Below the pieces are notes generated by a model. It was not told the DNA's origin, made no database searches, and worked only from the letters and a program-made list of their open reading frames with translations. From contig CADCXA010000053.1 of NCBI GenBank assembly GCA_902806565.1, positions 372,001-436,000 on the forward strand: a DNA stretch of 64,000 nucleotides, given 5' to 3'. The DNA comes from Hypoxylon rubiginosum (lineage: Eukaryota > Ascomycota > Sordariomycetes > Xylariales > Hypoxylaceae). Each line of letters starts with the position of its first letter. Position 1 is the first letter of the stretch. Positions 37,466-49,427 of the stretch are shown piece after piece. The position numbers and the translations under genes were made by a program.

Positions 37466-40399
37466 ATAAGTTTATTAATAACGTAAAATTAATAATAAAA
37501 TAGGTTTTTTTTTTTAACAGGAAAATAATATAAGTGGTAATTTTAATATAAAAAACCTTTAATATTTTTACTTGTTTTAAAAAGCTTACTTTATTTTTAA
37601 TAAGGATAAGTTTAAAACTAATAATTATATAATAATTTATTTTAAAGTTTCTTATTTTTTTTTATATATTATTATATAAATTTTAAAAATTTTTTTTTTA
37701 TATTTACTATTTTAAATTAAAATATTATATTTTTATTATAAAAATCATTAAATATTATTAATTTATAATTAAAAAATTCCATTATATAAAAACGTTTTTT
37801 AGTTTAAATTTAAAAATGTTAAATAAATTAAAAATATTTAATTTTTTAAAAATAAAAAAATAATTTAAAATTAAATTTATAATAAATATTATTATAAAAC
37901 TAATAATATATAAATTAATTATTATTTTTAAAAAAAACTTAAACTTAATATTTCATTAAAATTTATATATTAATTAAATAAAAAATTATATAAATCGTAT
38001 AAATTTATTATTAACTATTTTATAAATTAATATATATAATATTTTCTTATTAGTTTTTATAATAAAAAAAATATAAAAAATAATTTTTACTTATAAAATT
38101 ATTTAACTTTAAAATTAATTATATATTAAACGTTTTATTTTTTTATATATAATTATTCTTTTTTTTAAAACGTTAAATATATATATAATATTTTTATTAA
38201 TAATATTAAAATTTTTAAAATGGTTATATTATAATATATTTTCATTTAATATATTTTTAATTAATATATTTTTAATTAATATATTTTAAATTATTTTACC
38301 TTTTTATAAGTTAATAAAAAACTATATAAATATATTTAAACTTATTATATAAATTATATTATTTATATTATTTATAATATAAAAAATAATAAATATATTA
38401 AACTAAATATTAAATATAATATATTATTTATATTTTTTTTTTATTAATTAATAACTATAATATAAAATTATAAATAATAATATAAATATATTAAATAAAA
38501 ACTTTTATTAAAAAATTCGTAAATATTTTTATAAAAATAATTTAATTAACGTTTATATTTATTAAATATTACTTATTAATTATCTTTTAAATAATAATCT
38601 TAATGTAAAAATATTATAAAAAGTAAAAATATTAAAATTATTATAAATAAAAATATAATATAAAAAAATTAATAACTATATAATTAAAAAAGTTTAATAA
38701 AAACAATAATTATTTTTTTTTATTTTTTTTTATATTTTTTTATAAATAGTTTTTTATTATAATTAAAAAATAACTAAATTATTTATATTATATAATAACT
38801 TATTAAGTTATATATTTTTATTTATAAAACTATTATATTAAAAATAAGAAATTATATATATTTAAAATTAAAAAAATAAAATTAAAAAGCCGGCGATTAA
38901 TAGCTTCATTTATTTTAATTAATTATATTTTATTAATTATTTAAGTAAAAATATTTTTTTTAAATATAAAATTATTATATAATATTTTACTTTTTTAATA
39001 AACTAATAATAATATATATAATGTATTAATATTTAAATAACTTTTAAAATAAATTAAATATAAATTAAAAAATATATAAAAAATTAATATATAAAAACTA
39101 ATATATATAATTATAATTAACTAAAAATATATAACTTAATTAAGTAAATTTAAAAATAACATTAAAAAATTTACAGGAAAGGTTTTTTATTATTAAAAAA
39201 AAGTAGCGACTTAATTTAAATTATTAATAAAAATTCCGCTTTTATTATAATAAAAAATATATCTTTATTTTAAACCGTTAAAAAGAATTTTATTTACATT
39301 ATAATAAAAAATAAATTTTTAATTTATAACTTTTTAAATAAAAAGTTTTTAACGGTTTATATTAAAATAAACTATTTATTATAATTAAAAATATAAATAA
39401 ACGTTTTAATATTAAATATATATTAAAAATACCTTTTTTAATATAATTAAAAACAGTTTATTATATTAATTTATTAAAACTTAAAAAATTCCTTTTTACT
39501 ATATAATAATAATTAATAAAAATATTTAACGTATTATTTTTTAAACTTTAAAATTTTATTAAAAACTTTAAATATAATTTTTAAAAGTTATAAAATAATA
39601 AAGCGGTAATAAAAGTTTATTATTTTAATTTCTTAAAAAACTAATAGTAAATAAATTTATTTAAGTTAATAAAAAAATTTAAACCAGTTTATAATAATAT
39701 TAAAAAACTATTTTATATATTTAATTATAAAGTTAATATTAATAAAAAACTTATTAATATAAAATAAAAACTTATTTATACTTTTTAATTAATCTTTTAA
39801 GTTAATTAAATCCGTAAATTTAATATATATTAAAAATATTTTTATTTTACTTTATAAATATTAAAACTAATTATTTAAAAACATTAACTTATTAATTAAA
39901 TTTAATAAATCGCCGAGAAAATTTCTTATAATTAATTTTACATATTTAATTATCCACTCCTTTAAATTATTTAATAAAATATATTTTATTATATTATTAA
40001 TATTAATATAAAGGTTTTTTAGCATTAAAAACCTTATTAAAAAAACATTTTATAAATATTACATATTATTTAAAATCTAGGATAAAATCTAATAATTACT
40101 ACTTATATAATTATTTATTATATTTATTATAATAATTTAATTAATATAAAGAAAAAAAATAAGGCTAATTAAAACTTAAAACCCTTTTAAAATTTTATAT
40201 TTATAAAAAATAAAAAATAGCTTATAAAAAAAAATAAATAATAATATATAATATATAAAATAAATTAAAATAAATAAGGTTTTTTAATAAAATAATTAAT
40301 AAATTAACTTATATATAATTTAATATTATTAATATATAATTAATATTTTATATTTAAAATACTTAAGGTTTAAATGTTAATATATTACTTTTTATTACT

Positions 40400-41400
40400 T
40401 TTTAATTATATAAAAACTAAATCGTTTAATAATATTAATAAAACCATTTATTTTAAGATAAAATCTATTAAAAATTTCAGTAAAAATATAATATTTATAT
40501 TAATATATAAACCTTTTAATAATATTTATTTAAATGTAATTATAATTTTAACGAACTTAAAAAAATTATTATTTAATAATATTACTAGGATCGGTTAATT
40601 AAAGTTTAAATTTTTTAAAAGTTTTAATAAAAATATAATATTTATATGATTTTATAAACTTTTAAATTATATTTAAATAAAAGTAACTTGAATAAATACA
40701 AGGAAATTCTCGTTTAATAATATTAAAAAAAAAAAGCTACTTAAACTTAGTATTATTTAAAAATTTAAAAAAATATAATATTTATATTAACTTATAAACT
40801 TTTAATTAACATTTAAATAAATATAATTTTATTAAATTCCAATTTATTTTTATTTAATAATACCAGAAAAATTAATTATTTAAAAATATAATTCTTTAAA
40901 AATTATAATAAAAATATAATATTTTTATTAATTAAAAAATCTTAAAATAATATTTAATTAAATATAATTTAAATTAAATTAAAAATATTTTTATTTAATA
41001 ATACCAAAAAAATTAATTTCTTAAAAATATAATTTTTTAAAAATTATAATAAAATTATAACATTTATATTAATTAAAAAATTTTAAAGTGATATTTAATT
41101 AAATATAATCTTAGTTAATAAAAAAAGATTTTTATTTATTAATATAAAAAAAACTAATTATTTAAAATTATAATTCTTTAAAAACTTTATAAAAATTATT
41201 ATATTTATATTACTTTATAAATTTTTTATTAATATTTAATTTAATATAATTTTATTAAGTTTAAAAAAATTATTATTTAATAATATTAAAAAAATTAATT
41301 ATCCTGTTAAAAAATTATTAAAGAATTTTAATAAAAGTATAATATTTATATAAATATATAAATTTTTTAATGGTATTTAAATTAATAAAAGCTTAATAAA
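40400..41400. repeat. Tandem array, about seven copies of an approximately 141-bp unit
   Basis: The anchor TAAAAATATAATATTTATAT (with variants) is found at about 40481, 40628, 40768, 40909, 41050, 41190 and 41332: spacings of 147, 140, 141, 141, 140 and 142. A second anchor, TTTAATAATA(T/C)(T/C)A followed by AAAAAATTAATTATTT, lies at a constant offset in each unit. The unit is close to 47 codons, so a decayed protein-repeat region is possible, but no residue pattern can be recovered. Confidence 0.8.
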
Positions 41401-44400
41401 AACGAAATTAATATTAATAATATTTAAATAAATATATTTATATTTTTTAAAATAAAGTTACCTTATTTTAAAATTATTAATTACTTAATATAAAAATATT
41501 TTAATATTAATTTAACGTTATATTTTTTTTAATATAAATTAATATAATAAGGTGCGGTATAATATAATTTAATAAAATATAAAAAAAAAATAAAAAAATA
41601 AATATAAAATTATTTTTTTTATATAAATTTTTATAATAAAATTATTTTTAATTATTTATAGCTTATTAAAAAAGTTAATATAAATTATGCTTTTTTTATT
41701 AAAATTTATCTAAAAAATAATATAAAATAAAAAGTTATTAATTTAACTAAATATAAGTAATATAAAAATAATATAATTAAGTTTTATTATAATTATAAGT
41801 TTAAATTAAATATATTAATAAATATAAAGAAAAATCTAATATATAAATTAATGTATATAATTATAAAATAACTTATTCTTAAAAATATAATCTGGTTTAA
41901 ATATATTTAAATATACCTGGAAATTATAAATTATTAATATAATTAAAAAAAAGTTCGTTATAATAAAAAACGAAGATTTCTTTTAATTTTAAAATTAAAT
42001 TAATTATAAAATATAAATAAATATTAAAAATTTCGTTTTACTAAATTTAAAATTTATATAAATATTAATATTTATTTTTATAAAATTATATAATATAATA
42101 TTAATAAATTTAATAATTTACTTATAAATATAACCGATTAATATCTTAAAATAATTATTATATTAAGATTTTAACTTTAAATAACTTATATAAATTATAA
42201 AATTAAAACTTCTTTTATAACTTAAATATAATATTAATTAATTATATAAATTAAGCCTTAAATAATTATATAATTTATAAATAAAATAAAAGTAAAATAC
42301 TTATAAAATATATATATTTTAAAGTTATATAAGTTTTATATAAGTTAATATAATATAAAAATTAAATAATAATAGTTTTTTTTTTAAATTAATATAATTA
42401 ATTATTAAATTATAAATAAATTAATATCTATATTATTAAATATTAATATTAATATTATATTATTAATAATATTTTAAAAGTTTATATAATTTAAATTTAT
42501 TTAAAAAATATTAACTTTATATTTAAATTATAATATATATTATTTTTAAAAACTTATTATAATAAAAAGTAATTTAATATATTTATTTATAAAATATTTA
42601 TATTATTAAATAATAGGAAAATAAGGTTACTAACTATGTTAATAAATTTTAAATAAATTTAAATAATATAAAAATAAAAAATTATATTATAAATTTAACT
42701 TTTAATTTTTTATTATTAAAATTAACATATTAATTAAAAAAGTTAATATATAAATATAACCTTAATAATTTCCTAGCCTTAAAAATATAACGGATTTATA
42801 ATAAGTAACTAGTGTAATATTTATTAAAACTTATTAAAGATAAAAATTATTTATATTTTAATAAATATATTAGTTTAAAAAATTATTTAAAATAATATAA
42901 AAAGAATAAAAAAAAACCGGTATTAATATTTAATAAGTTTTTATATAATAAAATAATATAATATATAGCTTAATTAAACGAAATAAAAGAATAAATAAAA
43001 ATGAAATAAATATAATTATATAGTTATTTATTAAATATTTTAAAAATAAAAAAATAAATTTAAAAAATATTAAAAATTTATATATTATTTTTTATAATAA
43101 TTATAAATTACTTATCTTTTAAATATATACTTATAATATAAAACCGCTAAAGTGGTAAAAACAGTTATTTTAATTATTAACTATTTTTTATTTAAATAAA
43201 TATTTATTTAACTTACTAGATATTATTTTATTATTTAAAGTACTGGTATTTAAATATATATTTAAATAAATAAATATTAAATAAATAAATATTAAATAAT
43301 AAAAATTATTATTTTTATTTATTAAAAGTTTTAATTTTATTAGTTTTTTAAAACTTATATAATTTCTTTTAATTTATTATAATAAAAGTTTTTTTTTATA
43401 TTATATTTAATATTATAATAAATAAAAATAATTTAATTTTTATAAACCTTTTTAAAAATATATTATATATAAAACTATAATTAGATTATTTATTTTAAAT
43501 TATAAAAAAAAAATCTTATTTTAAATATATTTTAAATATCTTATAAATTAAACTATAAAAATATATATAATAATAATTTAATTATTTTTATAAGCTTTTT
43601 TTAGTAAGTTTATATTTAGTGTATAAAATTTAAAATATTATTTAAGTTATTATTAGTTTATTTTTTATAATAATGTATATTAATTTTTTTAAAATTAAGG
43701 TTTTTTAAATATTAATTACTATAATATTAATATATAAATTTAAAGGTTTTTTATATTTATTAAAATTAAAATCTTATTATAAAAATCTAACTTTTATTAT
43801 TTAAAAAATTATAGCTTTTAAAATAATAATATTAAATATTTATACCACTAAAAATATTAAAAATAAATATAATAAGTTTTTTTACTTAACAAGCTTTTTT
43901 ATTTATTATTTTTATATATATAAAAATGTTTATAATTATTAAGTTTATCGCTTTTTATATAATAATATCTTAGTTTTTTTTATTATTTAAATAATTTTAT
44001 AATAATATTATTATCTTATAATATTAATATTTTTATTAATAAAATACCTTATAATAATATTTTATATAACATTTAATATTTTTTTTTATTTAACACTTAT
44101 TTAAATAAAAGATAAATTAAATATAAATAATATTTATTTATAATAATTATTTTATTTATATTTATAAATTTATATTTTAAAATCCTAAGTTTTTATAATT
44201 AATTATTTTTAAATAAATCTTTAAAACTATAATAAAAACTTTAACTTATTTTAATTAATAAACTATATAAATTATAAAAAAAAACTAATTAACTTTTTAA
44301 TATATAGTTTTTAAATTTAATTATATATATATATAAAACTTATTATTTAAATAATAAAACTATAAATTAAAAAACTATTATATTATTTTAATATTAAAAT

Positions 44401-44504
44401 TTTATATATAAATAAACCTAGCTTATATTTTTTTTAATACTAATAAATTAAACCTTTTATTTAAATTATAAAAATTATATATTTTTTATTTAAACTTTAA
44501 ATAT

Positions 44505-44645
44505 AATTTAATAATAATTTAATTATAACTTAATAATAACTTAATTATAACTTAATAATAATTTAATTATAACTTAATAATAATTTAATTATAATTTAAT
44601 AATAATTTAATAATAATTTAATAATAATTTTATAATAATTTAAAT
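44505..44645. repeat. Right subterminal array of the 11-bp A/T unit
   Basis: TTTAATAATAA units alternate with TTTAATTATAA/CTTAATAATAA variants, giving an apparent 22-bp higher-order period. The orientation on the plus strand is the same as in the left array, so the pair is not part of the TIR symmetry. Confidence 0.75.
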
Positions 44646-44712
44646 ATTATTATAAATATTTTATAAATATAATAAACTTAATTTTAAATTTAAATATAAC
44701 TATAATTAGCTG

Positions 44713-44898
44713 TTATATATTTTTTATAATTTAAATTAAGAAAGTATATTAATTTATTAAAAACCTAATGTATTTATATAGTATAGGAATTATATATATT
44801 ATGGTTTTAGCTTATTTTGCAGGTTTGGCAGGTTTGGCGGATTTGGCGAACTTGGCACTTTTGTCACTTTGGCGGTTTAGCGTAAATTTACAGCGGAG
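44713..44898 (-). repeat. Right terminal inverted repeat of the element
   Basis: Its reverse complement matches 16225-16410. The GC-containing outer part (44815-44880) carries GCAGGTTTGGCAGGTTTGG-type units, the complement of the left 9-bp CCGCCAAA repeats. The last 22 bp before the GACGC copy is only partly similar to the left tip (CCG, TG and TTTA match in register). Confidence 0.85.
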
Positions 44899-44903
44899 GA
44901 CGC
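44899..44903. repeat. Target-site duplication, right copy (GACGC)
   Basis: GACGC precedes CCTGGACGAATGC. It is the first sequence that fits the NLR frame after the element and equals 16220-16224. Confidence 0.85.
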
Positions 44904-46677
44904 CCTGGACGAATGCGATGACACGGAAGTCCGAGATATGGTGTCCTTCTTTGAGCACATGGGAAACACGCCTGGAATTCAGTTTCATATATTCTTTTCA
45001 AGCAGACATTATCCACACATTACGGCGAAAAAGGGCTTAACGATAGTTCTGGAAAAATCGAAAGAGCATGATAAGGATATCGCTATCTACATACAGAACC
45101 AGCTCAGAATCGGACAGAGCAACCTTGCCAAAGAAATCCGAGAACAGCTGCAGCACAAGTCATCGGGCATTTTCATGTGGGTCGTGTTGGTTGTGGCAAT
45201 CCTCAACAAAGAATTCGACGACGGCAATATGCATGCTCTCCGCAGAAAGCTTCAAGATATCCCGGCTAAGCTACACGATTTGTTCCGTGAAATATTCACT
45301 CGAGACTCCCACAACAGTGATAGCTTCCGTCTCTGCATGCAATGGGTTCTTTTCTCGAGATATCCATTGAGGCCTGAAGAACTCTATTTTGCAATTATTT
45401 CCAGCATTGAACCACACTTGGCGACAGGTTGGGATCGCAGCGAGATCACTGTCGATACCATACAGAAATTTATTCTCAGCTCGTCAAAGGGCCTCGTAGA
45501 GATTACGGATGTCACTCGCATCGGAACTACCGCTAGGTTCGGCCCCTTCCCAACTGTTCAGTTTATCCACGAGTCAGTGAAGGATTTCTTCCTCAAGGAC
45601 GAAGGGTATCGGGAACTTTGGCCAGATTTTGAACACAGATTCCAGGGGCTAAGTGATGAGAAACTCAAGCAGTGCTGCCTCAACCAAATCAGTATAGCCA
45701 TTGAGAAGCAGCTTCGGGCGGATTTAAGCTTCTCAGCATTACTAAACTTGTTCCGCGATGCGTACCCCTTCCTTAATTATGCTATCAGCAATGTGCTGTA
45801 TCACGCATATCGCGCCGAAAGGGGATCCGTCTCTCAGGCAAATTTCATTGCCACTTTTAACACGAAAACATGGATCTTTTTTCTTATCCTCTTCGATCAG
45901 GATGCCTGGGTTGCTACCCGATTGCATTCCTCTACCGCCGCCAGCCCGTTCTACATATTCCCAAAACAGGACTATGGGAAGCTCGCCAAATTTAGACTAA
46001 ACAGCGACCACCTTTTGGAAACTGAGGAGGAGCCGTTTGTGACTCCATTCTTCGCTTCATTAGCCAGAGGAAGCAGGGACGCGCTTCGATTTCTATTAGA
46101 AATAGGAATAAGTGCCAATTTGTGTACGTTGCTGTCCAAAACCTATGACAAATACAGTCGACCGCCGTGCGGCCCTGTTTTCGATTCAAAGGAACACGAT
46201 CTATCTCGCCTAATAGAGAAAGAAAATCAAATCCTGTTGGAGTTCCTCCTGCACTCACGCAAAATCGACTGGGATATTCTCGTCGGGGCTCGTTATGTAA
46301 GTCGAACGCCTGCGCCGTCAACATATCCTAATTTTGCGGATGATCGAAATCGAACGACTCTCTCGCATGCTTCTGAAAGTGGTTATGTCGAAGTCGTAAA
46401 ACTCCTTCTCGACATTGGAGGAATATTACCGGACGAAAAAAGCTATACGGGCCGATCGCCTTTATCATATGCCGCTCAGAATGGCCATTACGAAGTCATC
46501 AAGTTGCTACTTAACACTAACAGAGTTGATGAGAATAGTAAAGATGGTCAAGGCAACACACCCCTCACATATGCTACCATGTACGGGCATCCCGAAGTCA
46601 TCAAGCTACTGCGCAAGGGATCGGAGGCAGACTTAACAGTTTGGGATGGGACTACTTTTATATTTGACACTATATAG
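44899..46677 (+). pseudogene. C-terminal half of the NLR-type gene (end of NACHT plus ankyrin repeats)
   Basis: The frame resumes at GAC GCC CTG GAC GAA TGC (DALDEC, Walker B) and runs to the TAG/stop after TFIFDTI at 46677. The first ATG in this piece is at 44938 (MVSFFEHMG), giving a possible 579-aa product. Visible segments are the NACHT C-terminal helices (SGIFMWVVLVVAILNKEFDDG, PLRPEELYFAI, VQFIHESVKDFFL), a long helical linker, then about three ankyrin repeats near the end (NRTTLSHASESGYVEVVKLL, GRSPLSYAAQNGHYEVIKLL, GNTPLTYATMYGHPEVIKLL). Codon use and GC are normal, so mutation of the element has not visibly spread here. Alone it lacks the P-loop and could not bind nucleotide normally. 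Confidence 0.88.
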
Positions 46678-47205
46678 GTACCTGGGTACCAGTTATGAGT
46701 AAGCTGCGAAGCACTTACTTCTATATGAAACCACCAATCCAAGCTTTCAAGACGATCATTAACAGACCCTGTTATACCTCACAGGACCGTATTAAGATAT
46801 ATATATACTTTTACCTACGTAGATAGGTAAAAGTGTAGTTGTAGAAGTCAACGCTCAGGATAGTTGCAGCAGCACGCCCCTTTCGTTGACTTCTCAGAAC
46901 AACCTGCCTTACGTCTTTAAAACACCGCCATCGAGTAGCACAATCGCAGTAGAAACACATGACTACGATAGCATTTTCTAGTCGGGGCCTGTTCAGGACG
47001 GGTGAAGTTGTTCAAAATCATCTCCACTACGCAGCCCCTTTGTTACGTACGCAACAATCCCTTTGTAGTGAAGATAGAAGTTATAGTAGAAAATATCAGC
47101 ACTCTAAGTTTTCTAATAGAGTCAAGATTATTTATACATATAAGTTTGCTAGGATGATCAGTAGGACCCCCAACTTCACATCTTTTAGCATCGGTAAACG
47201 CAAAA
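46678..47205. other. Intergenic spacer
   Basis: Contains GGTACCTGGGTACC at 46678-46690 and an imperfect palindrome CTTTTACCTACGTAGATAGGTAAAAG at about 46808-46833. It is presumably the promoter of the membrane-protein gene downstream. No RNA gene was recognised. Confidence 0.45.
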
Positions 47206-48981
47206 ATGGCAAGCCGGTTGGAGACTGCCAGTCGCGTATCATCTATCCTCTTATGGATCATTGTCCTCTGGTTCGTCTGGGAAAACCTACCTTACTTTTA
47301 CGAGTATGTACTCGCTCCTCCTATATCCTACATATTACACAAACTCGGTGTAAAACTTGCAACAAGCTACGAAACGTTGCCCGGCCCGATACACGATACC
47401 CCGTCCTATGACCCTATTGCGTCTAAACACAAGGCGCCCCAAGAGAAGCCGATCGTCTATTATATCCCATCGCTGAGGAGAAAGGAAAGCTCTATCGTTT
47501 CAGTCGATCAACCAGCTGTACGCATGCAAAATCAGACACCTAATGGCGTGGCATCACACAAAGTAAGCCTCTTAGCAGACGAAAAACACACTCCGTCCGG
47601 TCTTCAAAAGTTAATATACGGGGCGTTTTTCTGGTTGAGTATGGCCGTCATTGGAGCGATGTTGCTGCTACTACTACCTGATATCGAATACAAAAAAGGT
47701 AGTCACTATACTGTGTCTAAACTTAGAGACGTAGTTCAAGTATGTTACCATTATCGCCATTCCATCTCTGGAAAATTATCTCAATCATCACACAAGTTCG
47801 GCACAATCCTCTCAGAAGGTTTTCGGTACATTCTGTCCACTATCGGAATGGCATTTCAATCGTCTTATGAATACGGTATAATGTTAACTATGTCCATGTT
47901 CCCAACAATGGTGGGCGAGCATAGGATTTTGAGTGCCATTGGAACTACACTAATACTCTTACCGCTTGTTGCGAGAAATATTTCTCCGTACCTACCTATA
48001 TTTCGGATAATGTTCAGGTTCTTATATGACAAAATCACAATCTCGAGACTTTCCAAGCTCGCGCCCATCATAAGAAGAAACTTACTTCCCTTTACGCACA
48101 ATACCATTCTAACAGTATTCTTAAGCTACCACGAGAGCATTACATCCACCCTTTACAGATACTGTATATCGCCCCCTCTATCCCTACTTACGAGGGGTTG
48201 CACTCATGGTTTATCTGTTCTTAGAAGAAGAAAACCGCTAACATACTTCTATATACTGTACAGCCACATCCCATTATATGTCGAACAGGCCCCGGCCCTC
48301 GTCGAGGTTATACTCCAGGGTCCCGAACGTCTAGTCTTGACATTAGCAAGATACGGTTATACATTGCTCCCAGGGTATTTCCGAGGATTTAGCCAGGTAG
48401 GAAGTCTAGAAACCTACAGTCGGTCCCTCGTCGGATACGTCGTTAGCTTCGTTTCGGACCTACCCACTATCACGTTCATTATGATCGTTTTGTTCAAGTT
48501 GGGAATTCGCCACGGTCTATCGTATATGCCCAGGGGGCACGGAGAAGTCAGCAAAGTCTCCGCTGATCTTCTAGGGTCCACACTCGTGACCCCCTTAATG
48601 TTGCTCTACCTCGTCTACCACTACGTAACCTATTCCGAGTTTTCCATGCCTAGTCTTCAGGATGGATATGTCTGGTTCATCGCCTCTGGTCTCGAGGACC
48701 TTGCCATGTTCTCGGTCGCCCTATATCTTTTTGTCGTAGATGCCTATCTGGACTACGTAACCACAGTCGAAAAGTACACGGCTTTCGACGATGTCGAGAA
48801 ACGACTCCGCGACCGGAATGACCCACTCCGTCGTTCCCAACGCCTTGCCTCGGGACTTAGTAGAGCTTTACATGCCGCCGCGCGCTTTGTTTTTCGACGA
48901 GTTAGACGCTATATTCCGTTCACACCAGCCCGGAATCGGAGGCTACGACCGCGTTTAAAGCAGAGATGGGGAGGGATGTAA
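47206..48981 (+). CDS. Unknown 591-aa multi-pass membrane protein
   Basis: A single exon from the ATG at 47206 (context GCAAAAATGGCAAG) to the stop at 48981. A hydrophobic helix lies near the N-terminus (ILLWIIVLWFVW). Another strong one is at about residues 138-160 (FFWLSMAVIGAMLLLLLP). Further candidates are ILSAIGTTLILLPLVA, ITFIMIVLFKLGI, LVTPLMLLYLVYHYV and LAMFSVALYLFVVDAYL. The tail is strongly basic (RRVRRYIPFTPARNRRLRPRLKQRW). No transporter, enzyme or receptor motif is recognisable, and Tyr, Ser and Leu are abundant. The length and frame make it a real gene; the function is unknown. It lies immediately downstream of the broken NLR gene on the same strand. Confidence 0.75.
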   Translation: MASRLETASRVSSILLWIIVLWFVWENLPYFYEYVLAPPISYILHKLGVKLATSYETLPGPIHDTPSYDPIASKHKAPQEKPIVYYIPSLRRKESSIVSVDQPAVRMQNQTPNGVASHKVSLLADEKHTPSGLQKLIYGAFFWLSMAVIGAMLLLLLPDIEYKKGSHYTVSKLRDVVQVCYHYRHSISGKLSQSSHKFGTILSEGFRYILSTIGMAFQSSYEYGIMLTMSMFPTMVGEHRILSAIGTTLILLPLVARNISPYLPIFRIMFRFLYDKITISRLSKLAPIIRRNLLPFTHNTILTVFLSYHESITSTLYRYCISPPLSLLTRGCTHGLSVLRRRKPLTYFYILYSHIPLYVEQAPALVEVILQGPERLVLTLARYGYTLLPGYFRGFSQVGSLETYSRSLVGYVVSFVSDLPTITFIMIVLFKLGIRHGLSYMPRGHGEVSKVSADLLGSTLVTPLMLLYLVYHYVTYSEFSMPSLQDGYVWFIASGLEDLAMFSVALYLFVVDAYLDYVTTVEKYTAFDDVEKRLRDRNDPLRRSQRLASGLSRALHAAARFVFRRVRRYIPFTPARNRRLRPRLKQRWGGM

Positions 48982-49427
48982 GCAATGTAAGCAGGTGAGT
49001 TAGCTGAGTATAACCGTAGCACCTACACTTCTAGGCCTTAGTCTTGTTGCCTTCGCCAGTTTCTCTAGAAATTTTTCTTTAGATTTAGATAAGTATTCGT
49101 AAGCTGCTACGGCAACTACGTACCTAGTCAGATACTAGGGAGCCCGAGAGGAAATGGTTTGATCAAGTGCGTGTACCTTGATGATACCCAGGTACATGAT
49201 CAATTCACAATAGTAAGTGACCATTCAACAATATACGTCAATATACGTTAGACCTTTTTTCGTCCATGTTAGTACTTGTGATGCACGAGCTTCATAATTG
49301 GAGTTCGCCAAATAATGTCGATTTCAATAAATTATAGCCCATTGTCGTATATATACTTCGTCTATCACACAGGCATGTAGTTCCTCGATCTTCATTACGG
49401 GAAATATCACCCTCATCCGCTTCCCCA
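48982..49427. other. Intergenic spacer
   Basis: Convergent 3' flanks of the membrane-protein gene and the P450 gene. AATATACGTCAATATACGT is a short direct repeat near 49229-49247. No gene is supported. Confidence 0.45.

Larger units (their letters stand above)
16225..44898. mobile_element. 28.7-kb TIR element, A/T-saturated (RIP-like), inserted in the NLR-like gene
   Basis: The boundaries are set by the GACGC duplication and by matching inverted termini of about 186 bp. Its size is 28,674 bp. The interior is roughly nine tenths A+T by eye, with CpA and TpG much rarer than TpA, stop codons in every frame, and C surviving mainly before T, C or G: the picture left by fungal RIP. Three weak frames of 67-78 codons inside (32929-33165 minus, 37300-37503 plus, 40374-40598 plus) are low-complexity artefacts of A/T repeats and are not genes. 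No transposase, captain recombinase, polymerase or other domain is readable. Several tandem arrays survive as fossils (listed separately). The superfamily is undetermined: the five-base duplication and long TIRs argue for a class II element. No Starship insertion motif (TTAC-type) or DUF3435 gene is seen. Confidence 0.88.

Noticed and set aside
37300..37503. 67-codon Phe/Leu frame
   Set aside because: Arises from a poly-T/C tract; low complexity.
40374..40598. 74-codon frame at the start of the 141-bp array
   Set aside because: Ile/Asn/Lys/Phe-only composition from A/T-saturated DNA; does not continue into the next repeat units.
40400..41400. CRISPR array
   Set aside because: Units are about 141 bp and similar throughout, with no short repeat and unique spacers; the host is eukaryotic.
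16225..44898. The A/T block as a centromere or mitochondrial DNA insertion
   Set aside because: Matching inverted ends, a GACGC duplication and exact interruption of one codon series indicate a discrete inserted element. No mitochondrial gene or tRNA is readable.
16225..44898. The A/T block as a giant intron of the NLR gene
   Set aside because: No GT donor or AG acceptor lies at positions restoring the frame; the junctions are explained by a target duplication, and 28.7 kb is far beyond fungal intron size.
16225..44898. Starship element
   Set aside because: No DUF3435 tyrosine recombinase is readable, the target is not a TTAC-type site, and the TIRs are unusually long; it cannot be fully excluded because the interior is unreadable.
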